Assembly: GCA_019059635.1 (NCBI GenBank)
Contig: JAGVRJ010000005.1
Coordinates: 1,364,001 to 1,428,000, forward strand
Origin: Proales similis
Lineage: Eukaryota; Rotifera; Eurotatoria; Ploima; Proalidae
DNA length: 64,000 nt
Direction: 5' to 3'
Of this stretch, positions 34,840 through 45,848 are shown one piece after another. Numbering within the stretch: position 1 is the stretch's first letter; every line of letters starts with the position of its first letter. Below the pieces are notes generated by a model, which had not been told where the DNA came from, made no database searches, and saw only the letters and a list, made by a program, of their open reading frames with translations. The translations under genes and the position numbers were made by a program.

Positions 34840-35790
34840 AGTCGCCCGAGTTTTTACAGAATGTATTCGCTCCTGTATGACATCTAGAGTTGCAGAGAAG
34901 CCAGCCTTCCTACAAGTACAATTTTTTGTACAGTCTTTTGTACAATCGCACTTTACAACGCCTTGACCTTCCAGGAATGATGCCTTTCCAGCAGCTTCAT
35001 GTAAGCAGATCGATCTCGATTGGTCCACCCATTCTCGCGGGTTAATTTTCTGTTTCGATATGTCGAAATCCGTGCCCGAATACAAGCCTTTCAGGACACC
35101 ATGATTGCATCCAAGCTGGTACAGGCCATCCTTGATGTCCAATACCACGGCGAGTAAGTTTGCCAGCGTAGTAGGTCCTCGATCTACCTTCGGTATTGAC
35201 ACAAGCACGTTATCGTCGACTTCACCTCTGATCAATAGTTGCTCAGCTCTTCTAACCATTCTCGAAGCCTGCTTTTCCATATTGTTCCGACACTTCAACC
35301 GCGTAATTAATATTGAGCTCTTTTTTGGTGGTGATGACTCAGGCAACTCGTCGCAAATAAGTCGTATTCTCGGTCTCTTAGGGTGAACGTTGTCCGCTAT
35401 TGGCTGATCATCCTCAATCTCTGGCTCATTGGATTCCTCAACTTCCACTGACGTCTCACCAATAAGCTCATTCAGGGCCTTCTCTGTTGGTTCAACTAGA
35501 GCATCGATAAGATCGGTCGGCAGGACCGAACTGACTCCAATTTTCACATCTGAACCAAAAAAAGCTTTAGACGGCACCTGATTTATTCCAGAATGGTGAC
35601 AGGCGTTTTGGCCATATGAGCGAAAGACAGAGCTTTTGTCCAGTCGTTCGTATTGTGGTCCTCGCACCACCCACCAATTTTTTCTTTTACATCGCGATTG
35701 GCTCGCTCATCACTGCCTTAAGATTGAGGATGTCTTGGTCGACCGTGGACTATCTTAAGATCAGGCCATATCTAATTCAGCTACATAGAG
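34840..35790 (-). pseudogene. Degenerate retroviral-type integrase of a transposon
   Basis: Minus-strand reading, first frame: IWPDLKIVHGRPRHPQS, a stop, then GSDERANRDVKEKIGGW and NDWTKALSFAHMAK. The frame then shifts near 35605 to ACHHSGINQVPSKAFFGSD, ending in a Cys-rich tail (KCDCTKDCTKNCTCRKAG). This is the end of a DDE integrase core (HGRPRHPQSQGSVER-type) plus the C-terminal region seen in integrase proteins of Ginger/gypsy-related elements and their domesticated relatives. One TAA stop, one frameshift and an abrupt 5' truncation show it is dead. The exact element superfamily is uncertain. Confidence 0.75.
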
Positions 35791-35879
35791 CATCATTTTC
35801 TGAGCCAAAGAAAAGACCACTAGATAGACTGAAAGATATTTTTTTAACTTTTCAAAAGGCTTATATTTTCTGATATAAA

Positions 35880-38172
35880 TAAAACTTGTTCTAATTTTTC
35901 AGAAGATAGAGGATTTCTTCTATCCCAAATCTGATTGCCTGCTGCTGAGAATAATCTCTCGCATGGGGTCGATGTTGCTGGAAGACAGGCAAACCTTTTC
36001 GAGAGCGAATAAAGAATTGGATAACGCTTTTGGTTCGCTATCCAAAAAGACGCAGCATCTTTTGGTTTTGGCTCATGTTTATACTGCCTCAGCTCTTTAT
36101 TTACACGTTGTAATTGGCTAGATGATGATTCAATCTCTTCTTCCGACTCATCAGATAAAACCAACTTATTCAAACTGCTACTTTTTTGAATATTAAAAGC
36201 TTCCTCTCTTCTAACTTCCCTATGGTTTGAAACAGATAACAGCTCTTTTATGTATAACTCAGCTCGATGAATATGATCTTTTTTTTTCAGAGTCTAATGA
36301 TGATTTAAATTGATGAGTTTTTGGATTCAGAAAAGTAGCAGCCGAAAGAACGTCACAATTTAAACTCTGATACTTAGAGTTATAATGGGTTAAACGATCA
36401 AATAATAGCTTGGCGAATGCCTTAAAAAATCCATAAGATGAGTCTTCACTAGTAATATTAAGCAAAGTGGTGAGGGAGGGAATAATGAGAGATGCACTAA
36501 AATGATTTTCGGAGCTTAATCTTGAAGTAATCTGTTAAAAATAATCTAAAAGTTTAACAAGTTCTTTCAGAATATCAATTTCTAAAGATGTTAATATTAA
36601 TTCTCTATGTTCCCTATTCCTATCTAACACTATTTCTAATGAGTTTTGAGCCGAAAGAATAGATAAAATCATAAGGAATAAACTATTCCATCTAGTCTTT
36701 ACATACTGTGTTATAGCTTTTTGTGGCTCCCCCGATTGAGCCTGCTGATATTTTAGCTGCTCCTTGAAATCCGCCGACCGATTAAACAACCCAGCAATTG
36801 CGTTGCATTTTTTCAATGCTAGCATTCAATAGATAAATAAGAAAACTCAATGTTTTTTATAGCAGCATTTACCACAGAACATAGCTTTGAAGATGACTTG
36901 ACCCTGTGAAGAAAAATCATGTCTTTCATCAACCTGCGAAGCAGTTTGTGTGCCCAAACCAAAAGTGTGGTTAATTTCGTCGCTGTCGCGAGTCGCGCTC
37001 ATTGTTGACTGTTCACCAGCAGTTTCAACAGTTTTGAAAAACGCGCACATCGAAAAATGCAATGTATGTGCAAAGCATCGTAAGAATTTTTTAAAATTAA
37101 TTCCTTACATTTGAGTTGAAAATTTTGAACATCGAAAATCTATACCTTTTAAACGAGAACCGGTGATTGCATTTATAACATTTGCTGCATTGCCAGTCAC
37201 GATTGTGTCTACTTTGTCACTTATGTCAAACTCATTAAACATTTGTTCGATATAACTTATCAAAGTTTCTGATGTATGACTTTCGACAGCATGACTATGA
37301 GCCTGTTAGTCGAGAGAGAGAGAGTTGGATTTTTGTTTTATTTTTAATCAAACTAGAGCATATTAGAACTCGAGCTCTCCGCCGAAGCGAGGCTCTATAA
37401 TAAAATATTCCAAGAAATAAATTTAAAAAATTAACAATTATTTTAATTATAGAATCGAATGAATGGTTATAATGGTTAAGATGGTGAATCGGACGTAGGG
37501 AAAACATTAGCCCAGCACGGTGGCGCGGCCCAATGTCGACTCTATCTGGAACATGAGCAACTTAACTGTGTAGGACTTGGTCCATGACGTGTCTTATTGC
37601 AATGAAGCAAGAGTCCACTTGAAAATTTTCATCAATAAAATGACCAGTCACTCCAAGGTATGACACATTTTGCACAGATGTCCAACAATCGATCGTTAGA
37701 TTAATATATTCAGCACTTCTCAATTTGTTAATCACAATCGGCTTGATGCTGCCATATAAAGCTGATGTTGCCTCCGACAATTGCTTTCGACTAGGTAACT
37801 AATATGACTTATTCAAGCGAGAAACGAAACTTTTGAAAAATCTGTTCTCCACAAGTCTGAATGCTGATGCCGATGTACTGAAAAAAGAGTCTAATCCTTG
37901 TTTAAATCGCTTATTTCTTCGGAATTGAGCTGATTCTCCTGTTGAATTCCATGGGTAGTTTTCAAATGCTTTGTCATCGCTGATGTCGCATTGTGAAAAG
38001 CAAAGGCTTTCCCAAATGGTGATTCGACATCAGAGTAACGGCACGTGCACTGAGCAAAATATTTTCTGTTCGCTTCGCATGAGTCAGTCTTGTAGACTAA
38101 ATTGAAATACGACCAACAGAAAGCTCTTTTATTTTTATAAAAGTCTACTCTTCTTGGCTCGGCTTCAACCAA
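35880..38172 (-). pseudogene. Degraded hAT transposase
   Basis: Pieces of a hAT transposase in order on the minus strand but in several frames. A BED-type zinc finger lies near 38050 (CxxC-type pair with HLKTTHGI). The catalytic region is at 37562-37780 (INLTIDCWTSVQNVSYLGVT). Middle helices are at 36535-36825 (QYVKTRWNSLFLMI). The C-terminal dimerisation domain is at 35900-36173 (FACLPATSTPCERLFSAAG, WDRRNPLSSEKLEQVLF). Multiple stops and frame changes, and an insertion-like GA/AT stretch around 37300-37520, make it inactive. Cut-and-paste DNA transposon remnant. Confidence 0.88.
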
Positions 38173-38400
38173 TTTTTTGAGACAACCTATTAAATTTGTT
38201 ATTAAAGTATATATTATAGGAAGATAAATTAATTTTTTAATCTACTCTTGTTCGTCGACTCGATTTCGTTGCGTTTCGCTCACAAGAAAAGCCATTTAAA
38301 GCGGGCGTGATCTTTTCTCCGACATAGTATTAGTTTTTTTGTTTAAGATGCTGAATTTACCAAAATAAAAGACCAAAAGTTCGATAATTGAGCTGATTCA

Positions 38401-38493
38401 AGTCATTTGACGCAAAAAATCCTTCTGCGTCAATTGATTTAAGTCGTTTGACGCTGGGTCAATAGTGCGTCAACGCGTCAAACGCCCAACACT
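38401..38493 (-). mobile_element. hAT terminal and subterminal repeats
   Basis: Read on the minus strand, the element starts AGTGTTGGGCGTTTGACGCG at 38493, a hAT-like terminus. It continues with repeated GCGTCAA/TTGACGC words (38401-38455). No matching inverted terminus was found at the other end, so the 3' side is truncated. Confidence 0.6.
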
Positions 38494-38509
38494 AATGGTT
38501 GAAGATGCC

Positions 38510-38992
38510 TTATTAAGTTGGACACGGGTCTGCTTGATTTGAACTTGGCGCACAGACGGCCGATGTCTCTGTTAACAAGCTCAGTGAGCGTTTGTATATC
38601 TGCTTTCGCGTGGAGCGCCGAGATACTCTTGAACCTATTCTCGCCTAAAATGATCCGTAGTGCTGTGTTCTGCAGGACTTGTATCCGGTGTCTTAGGCTG
38701 GCTGTTGTTAAGCTTTCCAGTCATAATCTCGAAGTGCCTATTGAACCAAAGCGCCGTATAAAGGGTAATACCAAGAAATTTTGGATGTGGCTCGCGCCTT
38801 ATCGGGGTTCCATCGCATCGCAGATCGAGGTTTTGGATTTTGGTGCGGCCATTCTTTGCTAGAACCAGATAGGCCATTTTTCTCGTGCTCATTTTTAGTT
38901 TTAGCGAGGTGATTTCCGCGGTAAGGTTGTCAATCGCTCTCTGCAAGAGCTTCTCAATGAGCTTTATGTTTATGTGTGTTGCTGTGTAAAGC
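38510..38992 (-). mobile_element. Non-LTR retrotransposon reverse-transcriptase fragment
   Basis: Minus-strand frame 1 (38635-38946) reads SLKLKMSTRKMAYLVLAKNG and PHPKFLGITL, the end of a LINE-type reverse-transcriptase palm (FLG motif). A shifted frame (about 38510-38710) continues with VLQNTALRIILGEN and LHAKADIQTLTELVNRDI, the thumb region. It is 5'-truncated, frameshifted, and ends exactly where duplication copy 2 begins. Confidence 0.75.
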
Positions 38993-39426
38993 GCTGCCGA
39001 TCATTCGAGTTTATCAAGCAAATGAGTTTATTTTCTTGTGGTTTTCCCTCTCCAGTTTCCAGAAAAATAAATAGCAAAATTAAAATTTTAAATCTTTTGC
39101 TCGCCGCCAGGGCCGTGAAAGTTTGAAAGAAACCAGCTACTCAATCTCAGAAAAAAGCATCGATTTCAACAGTTAATTGTGTCTGGTCCCTTACCCGATG
39201 ACCGACAAGAGCGGAGTCTAGTTTAAACAACGAGCTTTTTTAAGACTTGGTTTGTTTCACTATTGACGGCGGTTCAAAGAACATCAAGCTCTCTCTTTCT
39301 TTCTCTCACACACACTCTCTCGTTTGCATAAGTAGTGCAAACGTCTAACTGAACGATGCATTCGCATTGAATTTAGTCGTTGGCTTTTAAGCTAAACTTC
39401 TTCAAGCCGAAGGTTATTGAATAAAC

Positions 39427-39615
39427 ATGCGTTCTCGATCGGCCTCTCTCATGCTTGTTGTTGTCTGTGTTTTGCTAGTCACAAGATCTGATCCGCTGCT
39501 TGCGAGGAGTGTCTCTTCTTCTGGTCAGAGTCTAGCTGCATCGTGGGCTTACGTCCTTGAGAGACGAGCCATTATGCCGATTCTTTTGCTCATGGAAATT
39601 CCGACCTATTTTTAG
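39427..39615 (+). CDS. Small ORF upstream of Speedy copy 2 (uncertain)
   Basis: Identical to the 62-codon ORF at 31996, carried by the duplication. Hydrophobic start and no recognised product. More likely a leader ORF or chance than a gene. Confidence 0.2.
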   Translation: MRSRSASLMLVVVCVLLVTRSDPLLARSVSSSGQSLAASWAYVLERRAIMPILLLMEIPTYF

Positions 39616-39748
39616 ACTTTTTTGTTCTGTGTCTGCAACTGCTTTCATGTGGCCTAAACAAGAATAAGAGCACTGAGTTGAATTTATTGGTTATTGCACA
39701 AGCCAGTTGGCCAGTAGACATATTTTAATTGAATTCCAGTTTAGTGAT

Positions 39749-41569
39749 ATGCTCGCTCCGATCAAGTCGACACAGTCAGGTCGCCCAAAGGCTATCGATC
39801 GACATGTGCCTCATTTCGATCAAAGAGCCATTCAAATGGACAAGCAAATAGGAAAACAGCCGGCTGCCGGCGACGACCAAACAGAGGAGGATATTGACGA
39901 GAATAACAACAACCAAAAGAATTGCTCGCTGTTGGTTAATCACCACTACTTGAGCCATGATGTGCACGTTATCAAGACGATCAACGATCACGTTTACGGC
40001 GCGGGCGGATGCGCGATCAAGCGTAGCTGTGACGACATTGAGAATGACGACGACTACTTGAACATTTCTTCTTCGTCGTTTTACCCGCAGAAATCGCCTG
40101 CCAAGAAGCCCAAGTTCGTAGTCACCTACAAAGAGATGAAAGAGTTCTTCGCTCTGCTGAATGAGGACTCGATCAGAGAGTTTCTGAAGAGAGACACCTG
40201 CTGTCTAATAACGGACAAATATGCGCTCGCGATGGTCTTCACTTACTTCAAGCGCGCCAAATTCTACTTGAATGAATTCACGCGCAGCAATTTTTACTTG
40301 GCGCTCTACTTGGCCAGCGACATAGAAGAGGATGTGGACGACTATAAATACGAGATATTCCCCTGGGCGCTGGGCTCGAGGTGGCGAAGCAAATTCAGCG
40401 AGTTCCTGCGTAAGAGAGACATGCTCTTGAAACGCATCGACTATAGAGCGATTGTCAGCCGCAAATGTTGTGAAGAAGTGATGGGCTTTGTCCCGGATCA
40501 CAGCATTTGGAAACGAGAGCGTGCGCAGAACCATGGCGGTGCCAATCGAGCATACCTGATCAACCGTTGCAAAAGACTTTTAAACAAACAAAACAACTTA
40601 GGTGAAGAGGATCTGAACTTGCCACGGGGCCCTCATGAAAGGCCGCGTCCGTGTCCACTGTGTGCTCTCACTACTGAGTACGAAAGTCTGAACCCGACAA
40701 AGCAAATGACACCTGCAATCGAGGACAAAAAATCTTCTAAAACAAACACAGAGAAGAAGTCAGCGATCGTGACCAGATCAAACGAGTCATGTTCGACTGA
40801 TAGCTGCTTAGGAACCACTGCCAATGAGCGTAGCGAAGTGCTGAGCTCAACCCAAATATCCGACGCATCGTACGTGGAAAGCGAAGAAAAGTGGCCCAGC
40901 AAATACGAGCAAAAGCAAAAAGAGAATGAAATCAGACATGTGGATGCCAATCAGAAGTTGATCGAGCGCCGTCTCTCGACCGGTGCGAGGAAGAAGCGTG
41001 TCAAGACCCCCAGGGCTGTGCTTGAAAACATACAGCTCAACTTGGGAGTAGAAGCTAAAGAGGCGCACTCAGACTCGGTGGGCGAAGGCAAAGTTGTGGT
41101 TACAAGCCGGCAAAAGTACAGCCTGGCAAATGACTCTCAGCCAGTATTGGTGAGTCAAACAACCATAAAATATCCTAGCGTAGCCTCGATCAGCTGTTTA
41201 TTGCTGAAAGAGAACTTCACGACGAGTGAGGAGATAAGCGATAGTGAAGATGAGGACGATGAAACAAGTTCAATTGAAGACGATGTGTTCACCGCCTTCG
41301 GTCAGAGTGAGAGACTGCTTCGCAAGCGAGCTGATTCGGCTAAATGGCGCTTACAAGCAAACAAGCAGCAGCAAATTCAAGTCCTCGATTCAAATCCAAT
41401 CTGCAAGAACGGCTCCAAAAAACAACGTCACAATTTCTCTCTGAGCGCCAACTCAACGCTTACATCCACTTTGGCCAAATTGGCCAAAGAAAACAAAACC
41501 ATTAGCAAAAAGGCCATTTTAAATCAAATCACAGCAGACACCGACGATCAACTTGTACCGCCACGATAG
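39749..41569 (+). CDS. SPDYA: Speedy/RINGO cell-cycle activator, copy 2
   Basis: 606 aa, identical at protein level to copy 1, with the complete Speedy/RINGO core and tail intact. About 750 bp upstream of the ATG are also duplicated, including the leader and the presumed 5' UTR intron acceptor, so the promoter may be copied too. If real, the genome makes a doubled dose of a CDK activator. If the contig is misassembled, this is the other allele with a transposon-bearing flank. There is no coding divergence from which to infer different function. Confidence 0.93.
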   Translation: MLAPIKSTQSGRPKAIDRHVPHFDQRAIQMDKQIGKQPAAGDDQTEEDIDENNNNQKNCSLLVNHHYLSHDVHVIKTINDHVYGAGGCAIKRSCDDIENDDDYLNISSSSFYPQKSPAKKPKFVVTYKEMKEFFALLNEDSIREFLKRDTCCLITDKYALAMVFTYFKRAKFYLNEFTRSNFYLALYLASDIEEDVDDYKYEIFPWALGSRWRSKFSEFLRKRDMLLKRIDYRAIVSRKCCEEVMGFVPDHSIWKRERAQNHGGANRAYLINRCKRLLNKQNNLGEEDLNLPRGPHERPRPCPLCALTTEYESLNPTKQMTPAIEDKKSSKTNTEKKSAIVTRSNESCSTDSCLGTTANERSEVLSSTQISDASYVESEEKWPSKYEQKQKENEIRHVDANQKLIERRLSTGARKKRVKTPRAVLENIQLNLGVEAKEAHSDSVGEGKVVVTSRQKYSLANDSQPVLVSQTTIKYPSVASISCLLLKENFTTSEEISDSEDEDDETSSIEDDVFTAFGQSERLLRKRADSAKWRLQANKQQQIQVLDSNPICKNGSKKQRHNFSLSANSTLTSTLAKLAKENKTISKKAILNQITADTDDQLVPPR

Positions 41570-41654
41570 ACTGCAGCCAAAAATCAATAAAGCAACACAA
41601 AGGGACAATCGCACGAGGCACTTGTGCTCTAATTCGCATCAGCATTCAAATATC

Positions 41655-42424
41655 TTAATTTTTGTTTAGTTCAATAGCCACGTGATTTATTTTTTAGTGC
41701 ATCAGACACTTGTTACTATAGACCGAATCTTAATCAATTTCCGGTAAATTTGAGCCAGATTTTGATTGATATTTTGGATTTATTGAAACCCGAAGCCTTT
41801 CATTTTCGGCCATTCAAGGATTAGGGTCGAAGCATTTTCGATTTTTAGTTTAATTCTTTTTCTAATTCATAATTCAATTCAGTCAAATCATGGGGATAAT
41901 GAGAAAGAAGATGCCATGCTTTCGCTTCTCGTTGTTCCTCCGAAATCATTCAAGGAAAAAAAATTTGATAATGTATTCTATTCTGGAACACAGACATTCT
42001 GCATAGGCTTATCTATAAGGAAACCCAACTTAAAAGTTTCACGTTACGATCAACTATAAACGGATCTATCAAAAAATAATGCAGAAAAAAGTCAAGCTTA
42101 GAGAAGAGAACTCGCCCAAAAACAATTCGTTCATTTTTCTCTGTCTATTTAAAAAACTTTGGCCTTTAATTTTAAATGAATCATCAATCACCAACAGAGG
42201 CAAATTTAATTAATCCGGCCATTTTCACTCTGTCTTGCTCGAATTTAACTGTCTTTAGTAGAATAAAGCCATAGAAAGCAGCAGAGACAAATTTTGACGT
42301 TTTTGTGATTGGCCGAGTTGAAATTTTTCTGTCAAAGAAGAGGACGGAACTCGAAGCTTTTGGTTGAGAGATAGGGGTCGAGCTTTTTTTATTTATTATC
42401 GGGTGAAAGCGCACTTGGTGCATT
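41655..42424. other. Spacer between Speedy copy 2 and TIM50 3' end
   Basis: Holds the TIM50 3' UTR on the minus strand (AATAAA-type signal about 25 nt after its stop) and unique AT-rich DNA. No gene seen. Confidence 0.5.
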
Positions 42425-44106
42425 CTAACGTCTGAACAAGGAAAAGGCGCTCTTGTTCTTTCGCTCCTTGAGCTCTTCAATCTCACGTTGTCGCTGAAGC
42501 TCGGCTTCCTGATTGAAGCAAAATTTTACTCGCTAAATGATAAATCTAAAAAACGTTTGTTCACCTGAAGTCTGACTTGATTGAGTTTAAAGGCATCAAG
42601 AGGATCAATTTCCTTGTTGTAATAATCGAGAACTTCACGCACATCGGACACTCCACTTGCCGCGATCACTTTTTTTCACAGACATGCTTAAGAGTAAGAT
42701 AAAGGCCAATTGACAATCAAGTTTACTTTTCAAGAAAGAGGCCAAATAGACCAGATCAGTGTCATTCGGATCTCCGTCCCATTTTTTCAAGCGATGCAAG
42801 GCGTTTCGCGGCTGTTTACTGTATGAGCTCTCATCCCAGTCGATGACGATTATTTTACTCAAATCGCGATTCATGTATTCAAGATCCTTGTTTTTTATGT
42901 TGTTTTCAATCAAAGGTTTTTTAGAACAAAATAAGAATTGCCTTAAGTCACCTTAACGTAAACATTGTTTTCAAATTTTGTACTTTCTCTAAATAGTTTG
43001 AAATGAATTTGATTCTGAGGGTCAAGCGAGGCCATAATTGGAGCACCAGACTTAAATTCAAAAACTCAATTAAAAACCGTTTCAGAATGAGCCGCTTTTA
43101 TCGAGATTTTCTCCTACCAAATATGGCTCCCGAGTGAACAAAACCACTTCAAACAGTGGATACTTGACTTGTTCGATAAAGTAGTCAAGACCGGGTCTCT
43201 TTTTGTATCGCCATCCATTGCTGAACTACAGGTTAAATTTCAGTCCGGTGTTGTTCTCTTATTCTCAACTTCAAGTCTTACCGTCCATTCTGGATTAAGT
43301 AAAATCCCGTTCATTTCAATCACCAATGTATAAGGTGGTTGATAATAAGGCGGCTGGATTGGCTCTGGCAAAAGCTTGTCCGTCGACGGCTCCTTCATCA
43401 TCTCGTAGTAATTGAACACTGCGTGGTAGGCTCGTTTCGGATACTGAAGTACGATCGGCACTTAATCGATTTTCCGCTCAGCTCTTAATTTCTGTTTTAA
43501 GTTAACTTTCACTTACGATCGGAAAATTGGTCTTTGATCTGGATTGGAAATTGGCTGATTTGAACTTGAGACAGCTTCACTGATTCAAAGCATTTTGCTT
43601 ACCGGTTGTCCACTTTCGTCGAGTTTTGGCGAGCCCCAGTCGATCAGGATGTAAATGATTGAGCCGCCAAAAAGGGCCGTGAAAAATCCGAGCGAGTACT
43701 TCCAGGCGTGTTCTCTGCTAAACATTTGAGCAAATCGGCCTTTCGGCGCCTCTTCTTCGTTTTGTCGGTCTTTGGCACCGGCCGCAGGGTCGAGTTTTGG
43801 CTCGCTCTTATCCTCGGGCTCGGCGAACTTCTGAGCCATGATGTTTTTGAGCTCGTCTGAAATATTTGGGCTGCCTGTGAGCTTTGATTTCGATTGATTT
43901 TCACCATTTGATTTGAGAAACGGGCTGGTGTGAAGGCGGCTAGCGAAAATCGAAAGGTGGTCATGACCGAACCCTTTCGTTTTCAACTGGGAACGGTTTA
44001 ACGCCTGTGAAAATGGTTGAAACTTGGGCGCGTCGGGTTTAGCAAGTTTGCCTAAGCAGCGTCCTAAAGTCGATGCTCGAGTTTGAAGGCCTTTGATTGC
44101 AAGCAT
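42425..44106 (-). CDS. TIMM50: Mitochondrial import receptor subunit TIM50
   Basis: Eight minus-strand exons: 44106-43603, 43538-43517, 43460-43282, 43225-43118, 43050-42952, 42886-42727, 42668-42565, 42508-42425; 419 aa. Exon 1 carries a basic mitochondrial presequence and one transmembrane helix ([15 protein letters not shown], about residues 142-158). The HAD/FCP1-like intermembrane-space domain follows: [47 protein letters not shown]-type [45 protein letters not shown]50 receives presequence proteins from TOM and passes them to TIM23. The 22-nt second exon (IKDQFSD) is a microexon; including it reproduces the GNPIEDEF-type linker of insect TIM50. Head-to-head with WDR74, 271 bp between start codons. 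Confidence 0.95.
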
Positions 44107-44377
44107 CGTGACCCGTTCTGGTTTTCTGGTTCCTTTATCTAAAAGTCCAACGGGTTAGAGAGGACGAGAATTTACACCCAAAGACTAGAATGCACGAGTA
44201 TCATACCAAAAGCGCCGCTGAATGCGTCTGTATATTCAATGCTTAGTAAATTGCATTTAATTTTTGCAAGACAATTTCACTGAACAGACCTACCTTCCTA
44301 CATCACGCGCGCATTACAGCGCTCAATCTTCGTCATAAGTATCCCATGTGCTTGTTTCTTAAAAGGCAACGGACCAA
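44107..44377. promoter_or_regulatory. Bidirectional promoter, TIM50/WDR74
   Basis: Only 271 bp separate the two divergent start codons, so both promoters must lie here. No TATA box is obvious. Confidence 0.6.
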
Positions 44378-45842
44378 ATGATATCCCAATACAACATATT
44401 TGTGGGCTCAGAAAATGGCTTGCTTAAAGGTAAGTGTCTGGCACTAGAGCGATTGCTATGAAAGCGACTTGAGCTCAATTCGTTCAGGCATCAACTCACT
44501 CACATTCGGTTCGGCTAATCTGAACAGTTTGGAGAATTTGACCAGAGACAAAGAGATTGTGAGCATGTGCTGGAGAGACGAGCAAACACAAGAAAAAGTT
44601 GGTCGCCACAATTTTCTCATTTTTCTTTTGTCAGCCGGGCAACAATCAATCACTTTCAAAAGGTATTGTTCGCCACCCGAGATAAGCATTTAGTTGAGTT
44701 CGACTCACACGATGGACTTGAAGCTCCTTTTAGGGACTACGGTCAAATGAACCTTGGCGATGGAATGCTCAAGTGCATTCAGTCAATAGACGAGTGAGAG
44801 AAATCATTGCAAATTCATTATATAAACTGATAGAATGCAACTTAAGTCTGAACAAGTTCACGAGTATTGACTGCCACCGAAACGGGAACTGTAAAACTCT
44901 GGTCTCTTGGATCGGCCCTGAATCAAGCACCTGAGCTGGAAATTCGCTCGGGCTCAAGCTTGGTCGCTTTGAAGGGAAACTTATTTCGTCGCGAGCAGTT
45001 TGCGACTGGCGGAAATGAAAACGATTTGAAAATTTGGGACTTGAATTCTTCTTCAATGGAGCCCATCTTCAAAGCAAAGAACCTACCGGACGACTGGCGC
45101 CGCCTTCGCCAACCTGTTTGGATAAACTGTGTTGAATTCGTAACAGAAAGTCTAGTGGCGGTCGGAACTGCTTATCATCAAGTAAATTGATAAGATTTCC
45201 TTTTTGCTCGACTTGTTGTTCAAAACTAAACCCTCCTGTGAATTAAGATTAGAATTTATGATACAAAGCGTGGAGTAAGGCGGCCAGTTATGAATGTTGA
45301 AACCGGGAAGCATCCGATCACGGCTATCACTCTGATCCCGAACGATGAAAAGTGAGTGAAACTAGCTGGTGGCCAATTCGAGTCTAAATAGCTTGTTCCT
45401 CAATAGCCGGCTGTTGGTTGCTAACACGTTCGGTGAAATGGAGCTTGTCGACATTCGCCAAGATCGCAAGCGAAAAGACGAGACGAGCATCACTCTAAAA
45501 AAGTACAAAGGATTTCAGGGAACAATCAAGTCAATGCAAACAGGCTACAGCAAAGAGAATAAGCTTCTCGTTGCATCTTGCGGTCTCGATCGATTTGTTA
45601 GACTGCATGAGGTTGAAACGGGACAGAATGTGTCAAAGATCTATGTCAAGTCACGTCTTAACTCGCTTCTATTCTCAAAAAACGCACCAATCGTGAACGA
45701 CCACCGACGCAAACAGCCGACAGAGAACGACTACGCCTCAAGTGTAGCCGACAGTGAAGATCTTCACACAGACGATTTATGGTCTGACATGGAAACAATC
45801 GTCGAGAAGCCAAAAAAAACGAAAAAACTCAAAACAAAATGA
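44378..45842 (+). CDS. WDR74: WDR74/Nsa1-like 60S ribosome-assembly WD-repeat protein
   Basis: Exons 44378-44429, 44488-44597, 44663-44793, 44857-45181, 45248-45351 and 45407-45842 (introns 55-66 nt) give 385 aa, the same length as human WDR74. Landmarks in order: NIFVGSENGLLKG, VSMCWRD, VLFATRDKHLVEFD, VLTATETGTVKLWS, FATGGNENDLKIWDL, FKAKNLPDDWRRLRQPVW, YHQ|IRIYD, LLVASCGLDRFVRLHEVE, YVKSRLNSLLF. The C-terminus is acidic then Lys-rich, a typical nucleolar tail. WDR74 works with the AAA-ATPase NVL in pre-60S maturation. The stop codon TGA overlaps an AATAAA poly(A) signal. FIBP starts only about 140 bp downstream on the same strand. Confidence 0.94.
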
Positions 45843-45848
45843 ATAAAT

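Larger units (their letters stand above)
38993..41654 (+). repeat. 2.66-kb duplicated segment, copy 2
   Basis: Second copy of 31562-34223. Its first 33 bp are the orphaned last 11 codons of TTC23, without the rest of that gene. The left junction abuts the reverse-transcriptase fragment; the right junction leads into the TIM50 3' flank. Confidence 0.96.

Noticed and set aside
43575-43602. A 28-nt intron in TIM50
   Set aside because: A downstream acceptor (CCAATCCAG) gives a normal 64-nt intron and an insect-like QPIKDQF linker. The coincidence of two 28-nt introns was an artefact of taking the first AG.
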